Source of the DNA: Marsupella aquatica | Lineage: Eukaryota > Marchantiophyta | DNA length: 64,000 nucleotides | Direction of reading: 5' to 3' | NCBI GenBank assembly: GCA_973895155.1 | Contig: OZ316898.1 | Location: 8,370,001 to 8,434,000, forward strand | Shown: in pieces, positions 1 through 11,579 of the stretch | How positions within the stretch are numbered: the first letter of the stretch is position 1 | Layout of the letters: each line of letters opens with the position of its first letter | The notes under the pieces: generated by a model | Seen by the model: the letters and a program-made list of their open reading frames with translations, nothing else | What the model was told of the DNA's origin: nothing | The model's database searches: none | Translations under genes and position numbers: made by a program

Positions 1-1000
1 CAAATTTCGGTCGAGGTGGGTAAAACCTTGGGAAACTCCCCCATTTTGACCACCTCAGGGAATAACCGAAATGCCAAGTACAACCCGTTGTCGGAATTAC
101 GATGTGATTGGTGCGCCGCGTTGCCAATTTCAATGGCTACGACCTCGCCAAAAAATAACCAAAAAAGTTACCGTTTGACGGATGAAATCTTTGTCGGACG
201 GTCAAAAAATAGCTCTCTGGTTTTTTGGAATATTCTATGACCCTTGTACAGGCCCTGTGGGAATTTTGGAAGAACAATCGAGGGGCTGACACGTGTCCTC
301 GAACCCCCAAAACCCCCTACCACCCTTCGTCGTCGAAATCTGGTCGCGCGCGCAGAAAATACACACGGCAGAATGTACCCCTCGACACCAAACGCAAGAT
401 ATCTCACTTGGGTTTTGATGAAATCAAGATCTGATTTCAGATTTGGAAACTAGACTTCGAGGCGGTGAAGATCGATATAAGAAGCACCCAAAACGAGGAA
501 AGAACGAGGGAGAAAAAAATTGGTAAAGATGACAGATTTCTCTCAATTGCCATAGCCAATTTCGAATCAGTTTTTCAAAGAGAAAAAATGGTACCTTGTC
601 AACAACGAATGTTGATCAATTGCACTTGGTGCCGTCACCAATCCAACAAGGTAATTGATTTTGCTTAGCCTTCCTCTTTGCATCAAAGAGCCAATCCCGG
701 ACTCAAAACAATCGTCTTGCCTCAATCTCTCCGTTGAGTCAAAACACTTGACGCTTCTCCCTCCGAGTCGATTGCCAACTTTCTTCACAAAATCCAGAAC
801 GACGAAAACTTAGATCTCTCTGCACCACGAGCTCCGTTCAGCGATTTCTTCACACCGTTAGAAAGCTCTTGCCCCGATCTATCCGTTGAGCCCATAAACT
901 CCAAGTTCCATGCGACGGAACTCCGGGAAATCCACCGACACTCAACGCTGGAAAAACCGTAATGAAATCCCGTCACGAACACACGTCACCTCCCAAGCAT
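1..1000 (-). mobile_element. Internal 5' part of a minus-strand LTR retrotransposon
   Basis: This stretch directly follows a primer-binding site and LTR when read on the minus strand, so it should be the untranslated leader and start of the internal region of an LTR element that continues beyond the left window edge. Only short reading frames (under 85 codons) are present and none shows a recognisable gag, protease or polymerase motif. The assignment rests on position relative to the LTR and primer site, not on coding content. Confidence 0.6.
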
Positions 1001-1012
1001 GCTCTGATACCA
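1001..1012 (-). other. Retrotransposon primer-binding site (tRNA-iMet type)
   Basis: On the minus strand the sequence is TGGTATCAGAGC, the classic plant primer-binding site complementary to the initiator-Met tRNA 3' end. It lies two bases inside the LTR end (CAACA-AT-TGGTATCAGAGC), the standard copia/gypsy arrangement. This fixes the element's orientation as minus, with its internal region at lower coordinates. Confidence 0.85.
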
Positions 1013-1014
1013 AT

Positions 1015-1435
1015 TGTTGAGCATAGACGACGATCGCAACGGCAAGCCCATGAACCATCCAACGCACAATAGTCGACACAAGAGATACGTGGTTCACCTC
1101 CTTGAGGCTACGTCCACGGGAACACACAAGAGAGCTTTACTGAACTCTAAGCCCGTCAGCTATACCGAGTCTCCACAGTGTAAGCTCTCCCTATCTCTCA
1201 AGTGGCTCCATAACAATGAGCCTTGGTTCTACCTCTCCAAGCACACATGCCTCTTATGATATAGTGTGCAACTTAGTTGTACCTAACCACATAGTTGTAC
1301 CTAATCACGTAGTTGTACCTAACCACATAGTTGTACCTAATCACGTAGTTGTACCTAACCACGTAGTTGTACCAACCCACGTTGTTGTACCAACCACGTC
1401 ATACCTAACCTAGACGTAAGAGTAAATACCCAACA
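1015..1435 (-). mobile_element. 5' LTR of the retrotransposon (421 bp)
   Basis: The segment begins TGTTG and ends CAACA, the short inverted terminal repeat typical of LTRs, and abuts the primer-binding site at 1001-1012. Parts of it (the ACACAA...TACGTGGTTCA block near 1075-1120) recur in the solo LTRs at 11248-11579 and 21412-21711, so this is one family with at least three copies here. The partner LTR lies outside the window, so no target duplication can be checked. Confidence 0.8.
1274..1401 (+). repeat. 18-bp tandem repeat inside the LTR
   Basis: About seven copies of TAGTTGTACCTAACCACA with small variations. The period is exactly 18 bases, so one frame stays open across it and encodes a six-residue repeat, which explains a spurious short ORF. 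The array sits in the U3-like end of this LTR copy and is absent from the other two copies. Confidence 0.9.
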
Positions 1436-3111
1436 ATTTTCCCCACTTTACCCTAAACCCCTTTGATCAAAGAAGTGGGGAAAATAGGATGACCAATATG
1501 CAATAATTTTGCTTGTAAATAGCACTTGACACATGCATTCCAGTGAGTGTTGGAAGTGGGAACCTAGTCAAGGGTGAAGGTATGTTCGGAGGGGGTTAGC
1601 ACTGGCAATCATGAGCTTCCATGTGTCTGCGAATGAACCACATGTCATCTCGGGTTAGTATAGTAGACATAAAGCAACCCATATCTGAAATGGGGGAAAC
1701 CTGATCATTTTAGTAGTTTTGGGGCCAGGTTAGTACCTTTGAGTAGTTTTGGGGACAGTGTTACAAACCCAGTTGCAAAAAACAGATAAAACAGTTTTTC
1801 ATTCATTTGTCTCACACCCCCAAACAACTAGAGGTGTCGAAACTGGAGACTAAGATCATAAAGACAGGAAACCCCATAAAACCAAAGAGCCACCCCCAAA
1901 CAACTCAGTCCCATACAATAACAAAGGAACTAAAGCCATTCTCTGCAGTAAACTGATTAGAACCGGGATAGTCGGGCCCTTCACAGCATGGTTTTTTCCC
2001 TCTTTTTCAAGCAAGATATTATGTTCTGAACTTTAAAGTGGAAGAATATTCTTGAGTATGACTACCTGTACTTGTCCAACGGTGACTATGAGCTACACAA
2101 CTGGACATGTGAGGGTGACATGCTATTAATAGGAAACAACAGAGAACAACTTCACTGAAAATGGGCTAACTAATCACACAAGAAAGTATGGAAATTCTTT
2201 GGGTAAAACAAAAAATCTGGGAAAACTAACTAAAGGCTAAGAAAAAGGTGTTCTGAAAGTCTACACCACCCCAAGACCTCCAAGGAAAATAATTACGCTA
2301 AGTTAAGGTACTAATGATTAAGACTAAATCTGCAAGAAGTAGTTACTACTGATAATACCCTAAACAAATAATTTTGCAAGGAGTCCATCAATACACTCAA
2401 ACTAAGCAAAACTATGATGAGGTACACTAGTGCTCACTACAAGAGATCCCTGTCTGAGGGAATAAGATACTTGTTCAATTTTCAGAGTGACCTTCATTTT
2501 GTAACATCCAAATATGAAGCAGACCTTTAGAACCTTGGTTAGAAATTTTATATTACATTTTAAAAATCTTCAAATAAGAATTACAACCCAAGTTCAAAGA
2601 ATGTTTTTGATCTTATGTGGAAAAAGAGTAAAACTACACTTTACAGATGACTTAAAACAACTCAAAAGCTAGTTAGAAGGAAGATTAATGATTTTTTATG
2701 AAGATAATGATGTGAAGCAAGCTGTCAATTCCCCAACAGAGATAGTGGTTTCAAATAAAAGAGTCTCCAAGTGCAAACGTCTATGCAAGTGTGGATGCTG
2801 TTCTAGACATTGAAGAAGTAGGGGGAACAACTAGACAAAGGGCCAAAAAGCCAGAAGGATGCAGGCAGCGGCGGAAGACTAGAACCACCAAGGACACAAA
2901 GCCTACCTATCGACAAACTGAAGAGCTTGGTAGAGCTCCGGACCAGGAGAGAAAGACAGAGCAGAATTGTATTTTATACTACTTAGATTGGGTTCTTGCT
3001 TTCATGTGGAAATTCCTTGCAAGACAAAACAAACAATTCATTCAAGAGCTCAAGCTGACTGGCTGACCAGCTCGTTGAGGACTGCACCCAGTCAGCATCT
3101 CCACCCAAAGG
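1436..3111. other. Intergenic, no gene recognised
   Basis: AT-rich single-copy-looking DNA without a long frame or convincing exon. A 91-codon frame at 2791-3066 has no recognisable motif. Its stretch around 2900-2950 resembles 31125-31170 (both contain CTACCTATC...TGAAGAGC), so it is probably part of an old dispersed repeat. Confidence 0.5.
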
Positions 3112-3184
3112 GCCATGTACAATGATGATCTTCTGTCAATTCCATTTGTACCGGCACTATCCCAATGTCTTTCAATAATAGGGC
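3112..3184 (+). repeat. Dispersed repeat, copy 1 (~73 bp)
   Basis: Direct-orientation match to 4475-4546, including the shared words GCCATGTACAATGA and GATCTTCTGTCAATTCCATTT followed by TTTCAATAATAGG. The two copies differ at scattered positions. No coding meaning is evident. Confidence 0.75.
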
Positions 3185-4004
3185 GTCTCAAAGTTTCATA
3201 GTTATGAAGGATGGCCTCCGGCCATAGCCCCTACAATGACTTATGATGGCAGATGACCCATTTTTACCGACCCCCATGGAAATTTCCTTCTAAAATCCCC
3301 CTCAAAATCCCTGGAAGTACGTGCAGCCACATCAGCATTATTGGTCACAACAAGAACAGTTTGTTATGCAAAAAGCACCAAACAAGACTATGTGTGTTTG
3401 AAAAAAGTCAAAGAAAAACAGTTAGACCTTGTAACTGTAAAAACAATTGAAAACTGAAAAATAACATTTTAAACAAACAAAGAAAGAAGTGAAAAGGGGG
3501 TAAAACAAAATAACCTTTGGATGGGTTGTGGTTGATATATTAGTGTTTTCCAGTAGATTGTATGCGTTTTCTATTTAATTAGCAATTTTTGGAATAACCA
3601 TGGGTAAAAAGAAACTCTTTAACTGCTGTAACATTTACTAAGGTTACCTAAAAAACCATTCGGCTACTATGGAAAAAGGAATACCAAAGGAATGTAATTA
3701 AGAAATTCTTTGGCTTGTATAGCATTTTGCATAGACTCTATGGACAGAGTAGTATCAAGGGAACTTTGTGCATGCTCTTCTTCCATGAATAATCTACTCA
3801 TTTTTCCTCTCATCTCCATATTCAACCCTATTCCAATATGCAACTCTTCATGTGTTCTAACATTTCCTTCTATAAATCACGAGTTTCGCATTAAACTGTG
3901 TCGCGTTGCGCCTCCTCCGTTAGCCGGTAGCTGCCGGTAGCCGGTAGTTGCCTGTAGACTCAAAACAAATACGTAAAGAATGCGCTTCTGTGCATCGGCA
4001 GTCC
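3185..4004. other. Intergenic, no gene recognised
   Basis: No credible exon seen. At 3915-3955 the short motif CCGGTAG recurs several times. The frames at 3253-3450 and 3710-3940 have no recognisable motif. Confidence 0.4.
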
Positions 4005-4070
4005 ATGGGCTACTGTTTAACTCAGAAGAGTGGGACCTCTCAAGTGTTGGGTTCGAATCTCACTGTGAGC
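4005..4070 (+). repeat. tRNA-like sequence, possible SINE head
   Basis: The segment contains TTTAACTCAGAAGAGT, resembling a degenerate pol III A box, and 25-30 bases later GGGTTCGAATCTCAC, an almost perfect B box and T-arm. The 5' acceptor half does not pair cleanly, so it is not a functional tRNA. Downstream, GCCCAAAAGTGGGGTTCAGA recurs at about 4088 and 4167. A tRNA-derived SINE or a decayed tRNA pseudogene are both possible. Confidence 0.4.
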
Positions 4071-4474
4071 TTTTTAACATTCATGCGCCCAAAAGTGGGG
4101 TTCAGATGCCTCTTAGTAGAGTCATAAGTTAAATTTGATTCAAAAAGAGCTTACACACATAATCCCCCAAAAGTGGGGTTCAGACGCTTCTAGTAACACA
4201 CAAACTCTTTTTGATTCTAGATGGGAACTGGCTGTTCCAATTTCCGGTCAATAATCACTACAATCCAAAGGAGCTACACCACAGTCTTAAATACTGAACA
4301 CGTTACTCGTAGAAGTGAATGTTCTAACTTAGTTGTTGAAGTTACATAACCAAGGGGCAATTATTGCAAAAGTTAATTGCAAAAAGTTGAAAAGTAGAGT
4401 GTTTAAAGAAAAACTTATTGCAAAAAGTTAAAAAGTTAATGAATTAATTATTGCAAAAAGTTATGGATCAACGT

Positions 4475-4546
4475 GCCATGTACAATGAGGATCTTCTGTC
4501 AATTCCATTTGCGCTGGCACCATCCCAATTTCTTTCAATAATAGGC
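4475..4546 (+). repeat. Dispersed repeat, copy 2
   Basis: Second copy of the ~73 bp repeat at 3112-3184, same orientation, 1.36 kb away. Here it lies just after a short AT-rich tract with repeated TTGCAAAAAGTT (about 4365-4460). Confidence 0.75.
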
Positions 4547-5993
4547 AAGAGTGGGCAGTCAAGCCTCCCATATGGCACCAGTTTTAGCATTTGGGAGACA
4601 ACTTATGGGGGGATGGGCTCCAGGGTTTTAATTTTGCATGGCTCAACTGGGTCGGAAAAAAACCACTCTAAGGTGTACTCTAAATGTCCAAAAGTGGACA
4701 AACCAAGATTTCGTTTAGTAGGCACGAAGCCAACTCGGAGTGTGTGATTCCATGTGTCTGTGATGAAATGAGTCCAGCTTGAGTTAACCAGTGTAATAGG
4801 TGATCAAGCTGTACGCCTCTTCAAAGCAGACCAAAGTATTAGTTGATTGACAATGGGGGCACACGAGTACGCAAGCGAAGCCACTCCTGAGATGTTCTCT
4901 CTCTTCCTGAGGCTGTTGCAGGATGACCATTCAGCATAGCACTCGCGTCCTTTCCAAGCACGCATTCTTTGTCTCGACACAGTTGGGTTGGCACCAGTTG
5001 TTCAGCACGGTGGTTGTTCGTTTGCTTTGGTTCCTAGCTAGGAATGTCAAGAGATGGGGCTGGATTTCTTTTGAGCTCGTGGGAAGAAGCCACGGCAACT
5101 CCCGAGTCATCTGATCCATTCAAGCGTTGACCGCGAATATATCGTTGGTGACCTTCATATTATTGTGAGTGAAGTCTACGAAGTTGTTCCCAGTTGTCAT
5201 CCTGCAGGAGTCCAAGAAAAAGCCAACGAATCTGCTTTCTGCTCCTCGAGTTCCTCCATTTCGTGACTTCCACAAGTTCAGATTGCGTCATGATGAGGGG
5301 ATTATATTTGAGCACCGAAAGATCCCTCCACAGGATAGCCAATTCTAAGATATTATACATCCCAAGTTAAATGTTTCATATCTCGGTTTATCTACGATTA
5401 CTGAATCAAGCCACTGATCTAAGTTTTAATCCCAGGGAGTTGATACAGTGGGCTGGTGGGTGTAGTTTCATGGATGATATGAAACGGGCTTACTAAATGT
5501 TTCTAGCCAGTCTATCTTGAGGGCTGAACCTTGGTACAATTTACCCAGTGAATGAAGTGTAGCAGTCATGATTGAAGATAAACGTTATTCCATTGGTGAG
5601 TTGAAAGGAATAGTGTCAATTGAAGTGGGATAGTGTGAAGAACTCTCTTCACCTATTCGAATTCTTGGACGAAGCTTGATTTTCTTTTCTGTTTCGGGTT
5701 TTGCGGGATTGGTATTTGTAGGACTTCCAGCCATTCAGAAATCTATGCATTCAAGTGGAGATGAATGATACTCTTTACAAACACTGCATTTGAGACGTTC
5801 GAGCAGATTCAGTTGAATTTGATGATGGACAAAGAGTCAGGAAAATTCGGAGCATGAAGATCTGCAGTACTACATAATCTGAACATATCCATATACTACT
5901 ACCTTAGCTGCCTCGGCTGCGGTACCATAATTTGCACATAAGGTCCATTTCAGGAAAAGCAGCAAATTCTTCTACAGACACCGGCGTCACTCA
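4547..5993. other. Intergenic and probable 3' flank of Rubisco activase
   Basis: No recognisable exon. The part nearest 5993 should hold the 3' untranslated region of the minus-strand activase gene. I found no unambiguous polyadenylation signal. Confidence 0.4.
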
Positions 5994-8714
5994 TTACAAA
6001 TCCTTAAATTCATACACGCAACTGCCATCGTCACTTCTGGCAATGGGGCTGAAGTTATCAGCGACAGGATCTGTACATCCCGCGGGAACGGGCACATTCG
6101 CCTCTTGGGCTGCTTTCCCTGAAGATCATGCGCACCATAGGCATAACTATCAGTCTTCCCTCTCAGCTCCAGGCCCGGACGAAGAGTGACCTCCGCCGCA
6201 CATGTAGCATCAGGGTAGTGACATCTATTTTGCTGGGGTGGCAGCAGCTTCTGGCAATTTCAACCAAATTCAACGCAGCGTTAAGTTTCTGTTTCCTGCC
6301 TACATATATAAGAATTCTACTCGTTGCCTATGCAATAACTTTACTCCATAGAAACGAGAAAAATGAAAGAGGAGACTACTCTAAGTTGCGGACTTACCAA
6401 AGAAGGCGCCTTGTGCAATCGCATCGGAGTTGGCATCTCCCAGCGCTGCCTCGCTCATATACTGGTTAGCAAGTTGCACCCTCTTCACATTTTCTTGTTC
6501 CTGCACCAACATGTTTCCATACTCCAACAGAGTCTGCAAGGTCATCGGGGGCTTCTTGAACTCTGGTGGTCCTTCCTTGGAGTTGACAAGTTTCTTGCCA
6601 ATGTTCTCCACTCCAATATCTGAGATCCACTTCCTAACTTCGTCATCGTACACACGGGCCCTCAGAGCTCCGAAGAAATCTGCAAAATCCACAGGGATCA
6701 GACGCTCACATATGACGCCAACAAATGCAGATGAGCAACACTCTTGGGGAAATACACAAATGAAGGTCATCGTAAAGGGGGCTAACCGATAGACTGCCCG
6801 GGGAAGGTGTCGACGAGTGTAGTGATATCTTCTTTTGGCACATTGTCGTGCCTGAAGATCCCCACGCAGACACCAATTCTGTCCTCTCTGGTTGGGGCCC
6901 AGTAAAACTTCTCCATACGACCGTCACGAATCAGAGGAGCGTAGAGAGTTGAGAAATCGTTTCCGGTCACAATGATTGGTACTCGAGAGATCTCCTCCTT
7001 GTTGTACACACCTGGGAGCTGCACGTTGGTTGGGCTGTCAGCAATGTTCATCAGCGTTGCATTAACCATCTGGTTGTTCACAGTATACTGAGTGGTTCCT
7101 CCCATTCTTCCCGCTCCTGCATCAAGATCGTTGATGAACAACACGCACATCTTTCCCTTCTTCTTGATGATATCAGCTGCTTCACGATATCGCTGCCTGA
7201 TCAGCTTGGCCGGCTCACCGGCATTTCCACTCTCCAGCTCTCCAGCAGACATCACAATTGGCTGAATGCCGAGCTTGGCAAAAATGAGCTCAGCCTGGAA
7301 AGACTTTCCTTGTCCCTTGCCTCCCCAGACACCGAGAATGAGGGGAACCTACACAACCGTCGACCAAAGTCAGACAATTCCCGAGTCCAATCCCACGATC
7401 AGATATGCAGACAGACAACTCATACCGTGACCGAGCTACGTAAACGCTGGACTTCCTAAGCTGGTGAATCTAAGATGAAGTGCGAGCTCGTGCAGTATGA
7501 AGTACCTTAATGTTGGGCAAGCTCATGAAGTTCTTCGCAATATGGATAAGAATCTTATCCATGAAGGCAGGGGCGATGTAGTACTCTCCCATCATGTTGT
7601 CAAAGTCGTAACTGTTGACCACAATGGACATGGGACTCAGGACCTTGGAAAGGTAGTTGTGCTACAACATCTAGTCACAGGGTAATTTTGATAGATTGCA
7701 ACATAAGCAACACATTCACTATCACAGACAACCTGTTTCGAACAACAAGACAGCTCCCATAGAGAAGAACATCAAATGACGTTCAGGAAGGAAACTTACT
7801 GTCTTTGACCCGTACTGATATACTCAAGAGAGCTGAGCACGGCGTTCTGGGTGCCGGACAGCCCTTGTGCTCCTTGAAACAGAGCATCGACCATTCCCTT
7901 CCCACGAGTGATGTCCTGCTGGTCATCAGAGACATCGATGTTCGGGTCCAACGCTTTCCATTTGTCGACCTTCTTCTTGGGTGCCTCAGCTGCAGCATCG
8001 CACCTGATGCCAGCCTTGGCACTTTTCTCGTTCAGGGACACCAACGACGCACTCCTCAGACTGGATCCGAAGAAGGCAGAGTTCGGTCCGCTCTTCACAC
8101 TGCTGCTGCTAGTAGTCGCCACAGACACAGTCTGCATCCATCCATATCACCCGTCAATTCACCATATCCATTCATACTGCCAAATTTCTCAGAGGAACTG
8201 AAACAAAACTCTTCCCCACTCAGACACAATCACACCAGACCCAAACACTCGGTGAAACGCCTTTCACAGCGGCAGAATGGAACCAACCTTGGCCTCATTC
8301 AATCTGCCAAATTCTCAACGGAAATGGAAATAAAACTCTTCACCACCCACAGATAATCGCGCCACACTAACACACTCGACAAGACCCGTTCACAGCTGCA
8401 GAATGGAACCGACCTGGGCCTCATTCTGCCCAATCCTCAGTGGAAACTGAAACAAACCTCTTCACCACTCTCCGCAATTTAGACCACATCCAAAACACTC
8501 TACGAAACCCCTTTCACGAATGGAACCCGTAGGACCTCATTCATTCTCCCAAAATCCTCAAACGAAACAGAAACAAAACTCTTCACAACTCACACACATC
8601 CTACCACTCCACCACACCCACACACTCGACCAAAACCGTTTCACAGCTGCAAAACCGCGAACCGACCTGGGCAACGAGAGGCGCAGCCCGCATGGTTGCA
8701 ACACCGGTAGCCAT
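5994..8714 (-). CDS. RCA: Rubisco activase, plastid, long (alpha-type) form, six exons
   Basis: AAA+ ATPase that remodels inhibited Rubisco in the chloroplast stroma. Exons on the minus strand: 8667-8714, 7800-8131, 7506-7611, 6787-7348, 6398-6679 and 5994-6118. All junctions are GT-AG with matching phases and give 484 residues. The first ~60 residues are Ser/Ala/Thr-rich, as expected of a transit peptide. The P-loop GGKGQGKS is at 171-178, Walker B (LFINDLDAG) near 232-240, and the conserved [13 protein letters not shown] and [11 protein letters not shown] blocks sit in exon 5. Exon 6 adds the redox tail, with Cys458 and Cys477 19 residues apart in the GCTDP...GSCVYEF context, the spacing of the thioredoxin-f-regulated alpha isoform in flowering plants. 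The gene appears intact. The start is the ATG at 8714, whose exon ends in a GTCGGT donor. Confidence 0.95.
6119..6397 (-). other. RCA: RCA last intron; retention would give a short isoform
   Basis: The intron begins GTAAGT and ends TTCAG. If it is retained, translation continues four residues past the splice point (K-S-A-T) and stops at 6381-6383, yielding a form without the redox cysteines. This mimics the beta isoform that several angiosperms make by alternative splicing. Whether it is used here is inference. Confidence 0.45.
8132..8666 (-). repeat. RCA intron 1 built of ~125-bp tandem repeats
   Basis: The intron consists largely of four degenerate copies, anchored on the plus strand at GGAACCAACC (8279), GGAACCGACC (8405), GGAACCCGTA (8522) and GAACCGACC (8659). 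The spacings are about 126, 117 and 136 bases. Each unit also contains CACTCGAC, TTTCACAGC and AAACTCTTCAC. The last copy overlaps the exon 1 splice donor, so earlier copies carry donor-like CCCAGGTCGGTTC sequences. Confidence 0.8.
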
Positions 8715-9206
8715 CGCCCAAGCTGCTGCTGCTCGCTTGCTTCAGTAGTGGAGTCGAGTTGCTCCTGACGTTGGGCGTCTCCGCTCTGCCTATCGATTAC
8801 TCCGAAGTCTGCTGCGCTCGGGATTTAGAGCAGGAAAGAGCAGTGTGCCTTTTGGGCTACGAGAGGCGAAGGGGATGATGAGGGCGGAGGGCGGAGGGCG
8901 GATATGGCGGAATTGCACTGTAGAGCCCCTGGGGAAGATTGGGCGAAGAACCTTTTTCCCCATCCGGAGATGTGGGAGGCTTTTTTTTGTGGCCGGGAAA
9001 AGATGAGGAGAGTTTGTGGCCGGGCGAAGATGAGCCCCACGTTTCGCGGCGTGCAGCTCAGGCAGGCCCTTGGGTCTCGCCCGTGCCTTAGCCGCAAACG
9101 CATCCGTTACCCACAAACGGACGGACGTGAGGCTCAGCGAGCTCCCGCATCTTGCGGACACTTGCAGAAAGGCCATGCAGGGCCAGAAGTTTGTTTATTA
9201 GCGTAG
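8715..9206 (-). promoter_or_regulatory. GC-rich 5' flank of RCA
   Basis: This is the region upstream of the activase start codon. It is clearly GC-richer than its surroundings, contains tandem GGAGGGC units around 8880-8900 and has overlapping open frames on both strands that look like composition artefacts. I did not find a clear TATA box at a sensible distance, and no transcription start can be placed. Confidence 0.4.
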
Positions 9207-11247
9207 GGCCGATCGGGTTGGCTTAGGCCCAGAATCAAATCTTATTTTCGTGGGTTTTGTAGATAATGGTGCGCAGAAATTGAAGCACGGATGGAGGTTG
9301 ACTCTAAACCATGCAATTAGGATTGGGATATGGCGAGCTCCAGCCTCAAACATTATTTTTGTATTTTTCTAGCCCTCTAAAGCGTGCAATTAGGACTAGG
9401 ATCTGGCCAGGTCCAACCCTCAAACAGTATTCTGTAGTTTTTAGATAACTCTGGTAACCCAATGCCCATGGATTGGGGATTGCCTACAGGAAGCAGTGAG
9501 AGACAGAAGCCTTTTCAGGCATCACTGAGATGGCCAGACAATGGACAACAGAGTGAGTTGGCCCGGCAACTGGATTCCAAAGAATGTGCGAGAGAGAATA
9601 ATAGTTTGAGCATCGAAAATCTGCACAATGGTACCTTTAAGTTCATCTCTAGGTTAGAAAAAAATGTCACCATAATTGAATATCTAAGGAGGATTTGGAG
9701 GATTTTCACTGGAATGAAAATTGGTAAACAGATTATGAAAAAGAAGAGCAGAGTTTAGATAGGGCATAAATTGAAGCCTGGATAAAAGTCACCTTTTAAG
9801 TCATACAATCAGGATCTAACTCTCCCGCATTACAAGGGTCAAACTGAGTCTAGAAATTATTAAAAGTAGTATTGTTTTTGGTATTCACACTTTAGCCAAA
9901 TATGATCTGAATCACAAGAAAGGTTTGGTGGAAAGCTCAGTCCAAAATATTTCCAAAGCTCTGCAATGAGTCTTGAGATGTTGAGTGGTTGTAGAGAAAT
10001 CTAACGTAACAGATGATAACTACAGAATTGAACAGATTACTGTAGATGTTTACATGTTTTACAGGAGTTTTGGTATCCATGTTATTTCATGTTCGGTGCA
10101 AAATGTGATAGTTCAATCCTAGTTGAAAATGTCCATCTGAGCAAGTCAGCAAACGATGAGGTTGCTCCTAGCATCATTTTATAATGGAGAAAATCCCCCA
10201 CATAACATTGTCTCCTGATGTCGCTGAATTCAGAATACTTTACTTAAATAAATTACTGATACATCAGTGTTTACATCAAAATGCCTAAAATATTCATAAG
10301 AAATTCTAATAACTTCGTTTATTTATTTCTCCGACCTTGAAATCATTATGGCAGTGCAAGTAGCCATCCTCCGCCGGGCAGGCTGGCTGGCCGCTGGCCC
10401 TGTGGCCCTGGGTGGGACGCTGTAAGCCACCCATGGGCAGTGGAACGAAAGATGAAGAACCAACGACTCCAATCGCTCCTGAAATTTCTGATGTCCCCTC
10501 AAACAGTGTTTTTAATATCCTCAGCCTTTTGTCATTTCTTCCTCGAAAGGAACTTTCGTTATCTTTGCCTTTTTCCTTTTTTTCTTTGGTTTTTTCGAAA
10601 GCGATATTAGTCACAGATATCCTCCTCCACTTTTTCAGCTGGGCTAAAGGCAAGGCTACGTCTTATCCGCTGCCATCAAAGGTCACCCAAGACACGTGTC
10701 TGGTAAGGGTTGCCCTCCCACAGATTATTCCCAATCGAGGGTTGCCATGTCTTTATCTTTTGCTGCTACATCAAAAATAAAGATATCCTAAAAACTGAAC
10801 CAGCTTTTGAAACATGATAAAACCCACATTTTTTTCAATTGGCTATTAATGGAGAAAGAAATATACAATGGGAATGAAAAATCTGCTTTGCTACCCTTGT
10901 TGCCAGATCCAAGGGCACTCCTTAAATCTCCAAAGATCTAATGGTACACATTAGAAACACATCTCCTGGCATACGTCCCAATTCCATGAGTGACTTTCCG
11001 TCCAACCGATCCTAGGATAAACCACTGGTGTGCCCATGTAACAACGATAGTCCAAAACCCTCATAATCATCGCTAGTGTGTCCCATCAGCTCACCTTTAG
11101 GTCTTGCTCTCATGTTTGCTATATATATTCAGGGAGAGGGATTGCTAACAATGAAGGTCACACCAAGAGCCTTCAAAGAGCTTCATTATGCTGAGCACAA
11201 AGACAGCAGGAAAACAATATCTCTACTTAACGGAGAGAAGTTTTTTT
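9207..11247. other. Intergenic, no confident gene
   Basis: Mostly AT-rich. Opposed frames at 10306-10653 (minus) and 10412-10780 (plus) share a slightly GC-richer island, but neither has a recognisable motif or good splice context, and I do not call either. The rest shows no exon-like sequence. Confidence 0.4.
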
Positions 11248-11579
11248 TGTTGAACTATGACGTCTTCCTTCATGACGATCCAATCTTTACTCATTCCATG
11301 CACACATAGTCGACACAATCTCTACGTGGTTCATCTCTTCTCCAAGGTTACGTCCACACAAACACTCAAACTTTACTTCAAGAGTAGACGAACACACATG
11401 CTCTCCCTCTTCCACAAGTTGCTCCGTTACAATGAGTAAACACCACACACCAGCGGCTTACACTAGCCCTGGTATATACAAGGTCACACACGACTAACCT
11501 AACCTCAGCTAAGACCCTAACTATGGTTAGCCTAAGTGTCATAACCTTTGAGTCACAAGACTAAGAGCAATCCTTAACA
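11248..11579 (-). mobile_element. Solo LTR, same family as 1015-1435
   Basis: Begins TGTTGAAC and ends TTAACA. The internal block with ACACATAGTCGACACAATCTCTACGTGGTTCA matches the LTR at 1015-1435 closely. No primer-binding site or internal region adjoins it, so it is a solo LTR. The flanking five bases are TTTTT and ATTTT, at best an imperfect target duplication. Orientation follows the copy at 1015. Confidence 0.7.

Noticed and set aside
8790-9206. Overlapping 90-128 codon frames on both strands upstream of RCA
   Set aside because: They are explained by GC-rich composition, have no domain, and the real RCA start exon is at 8667-8714.
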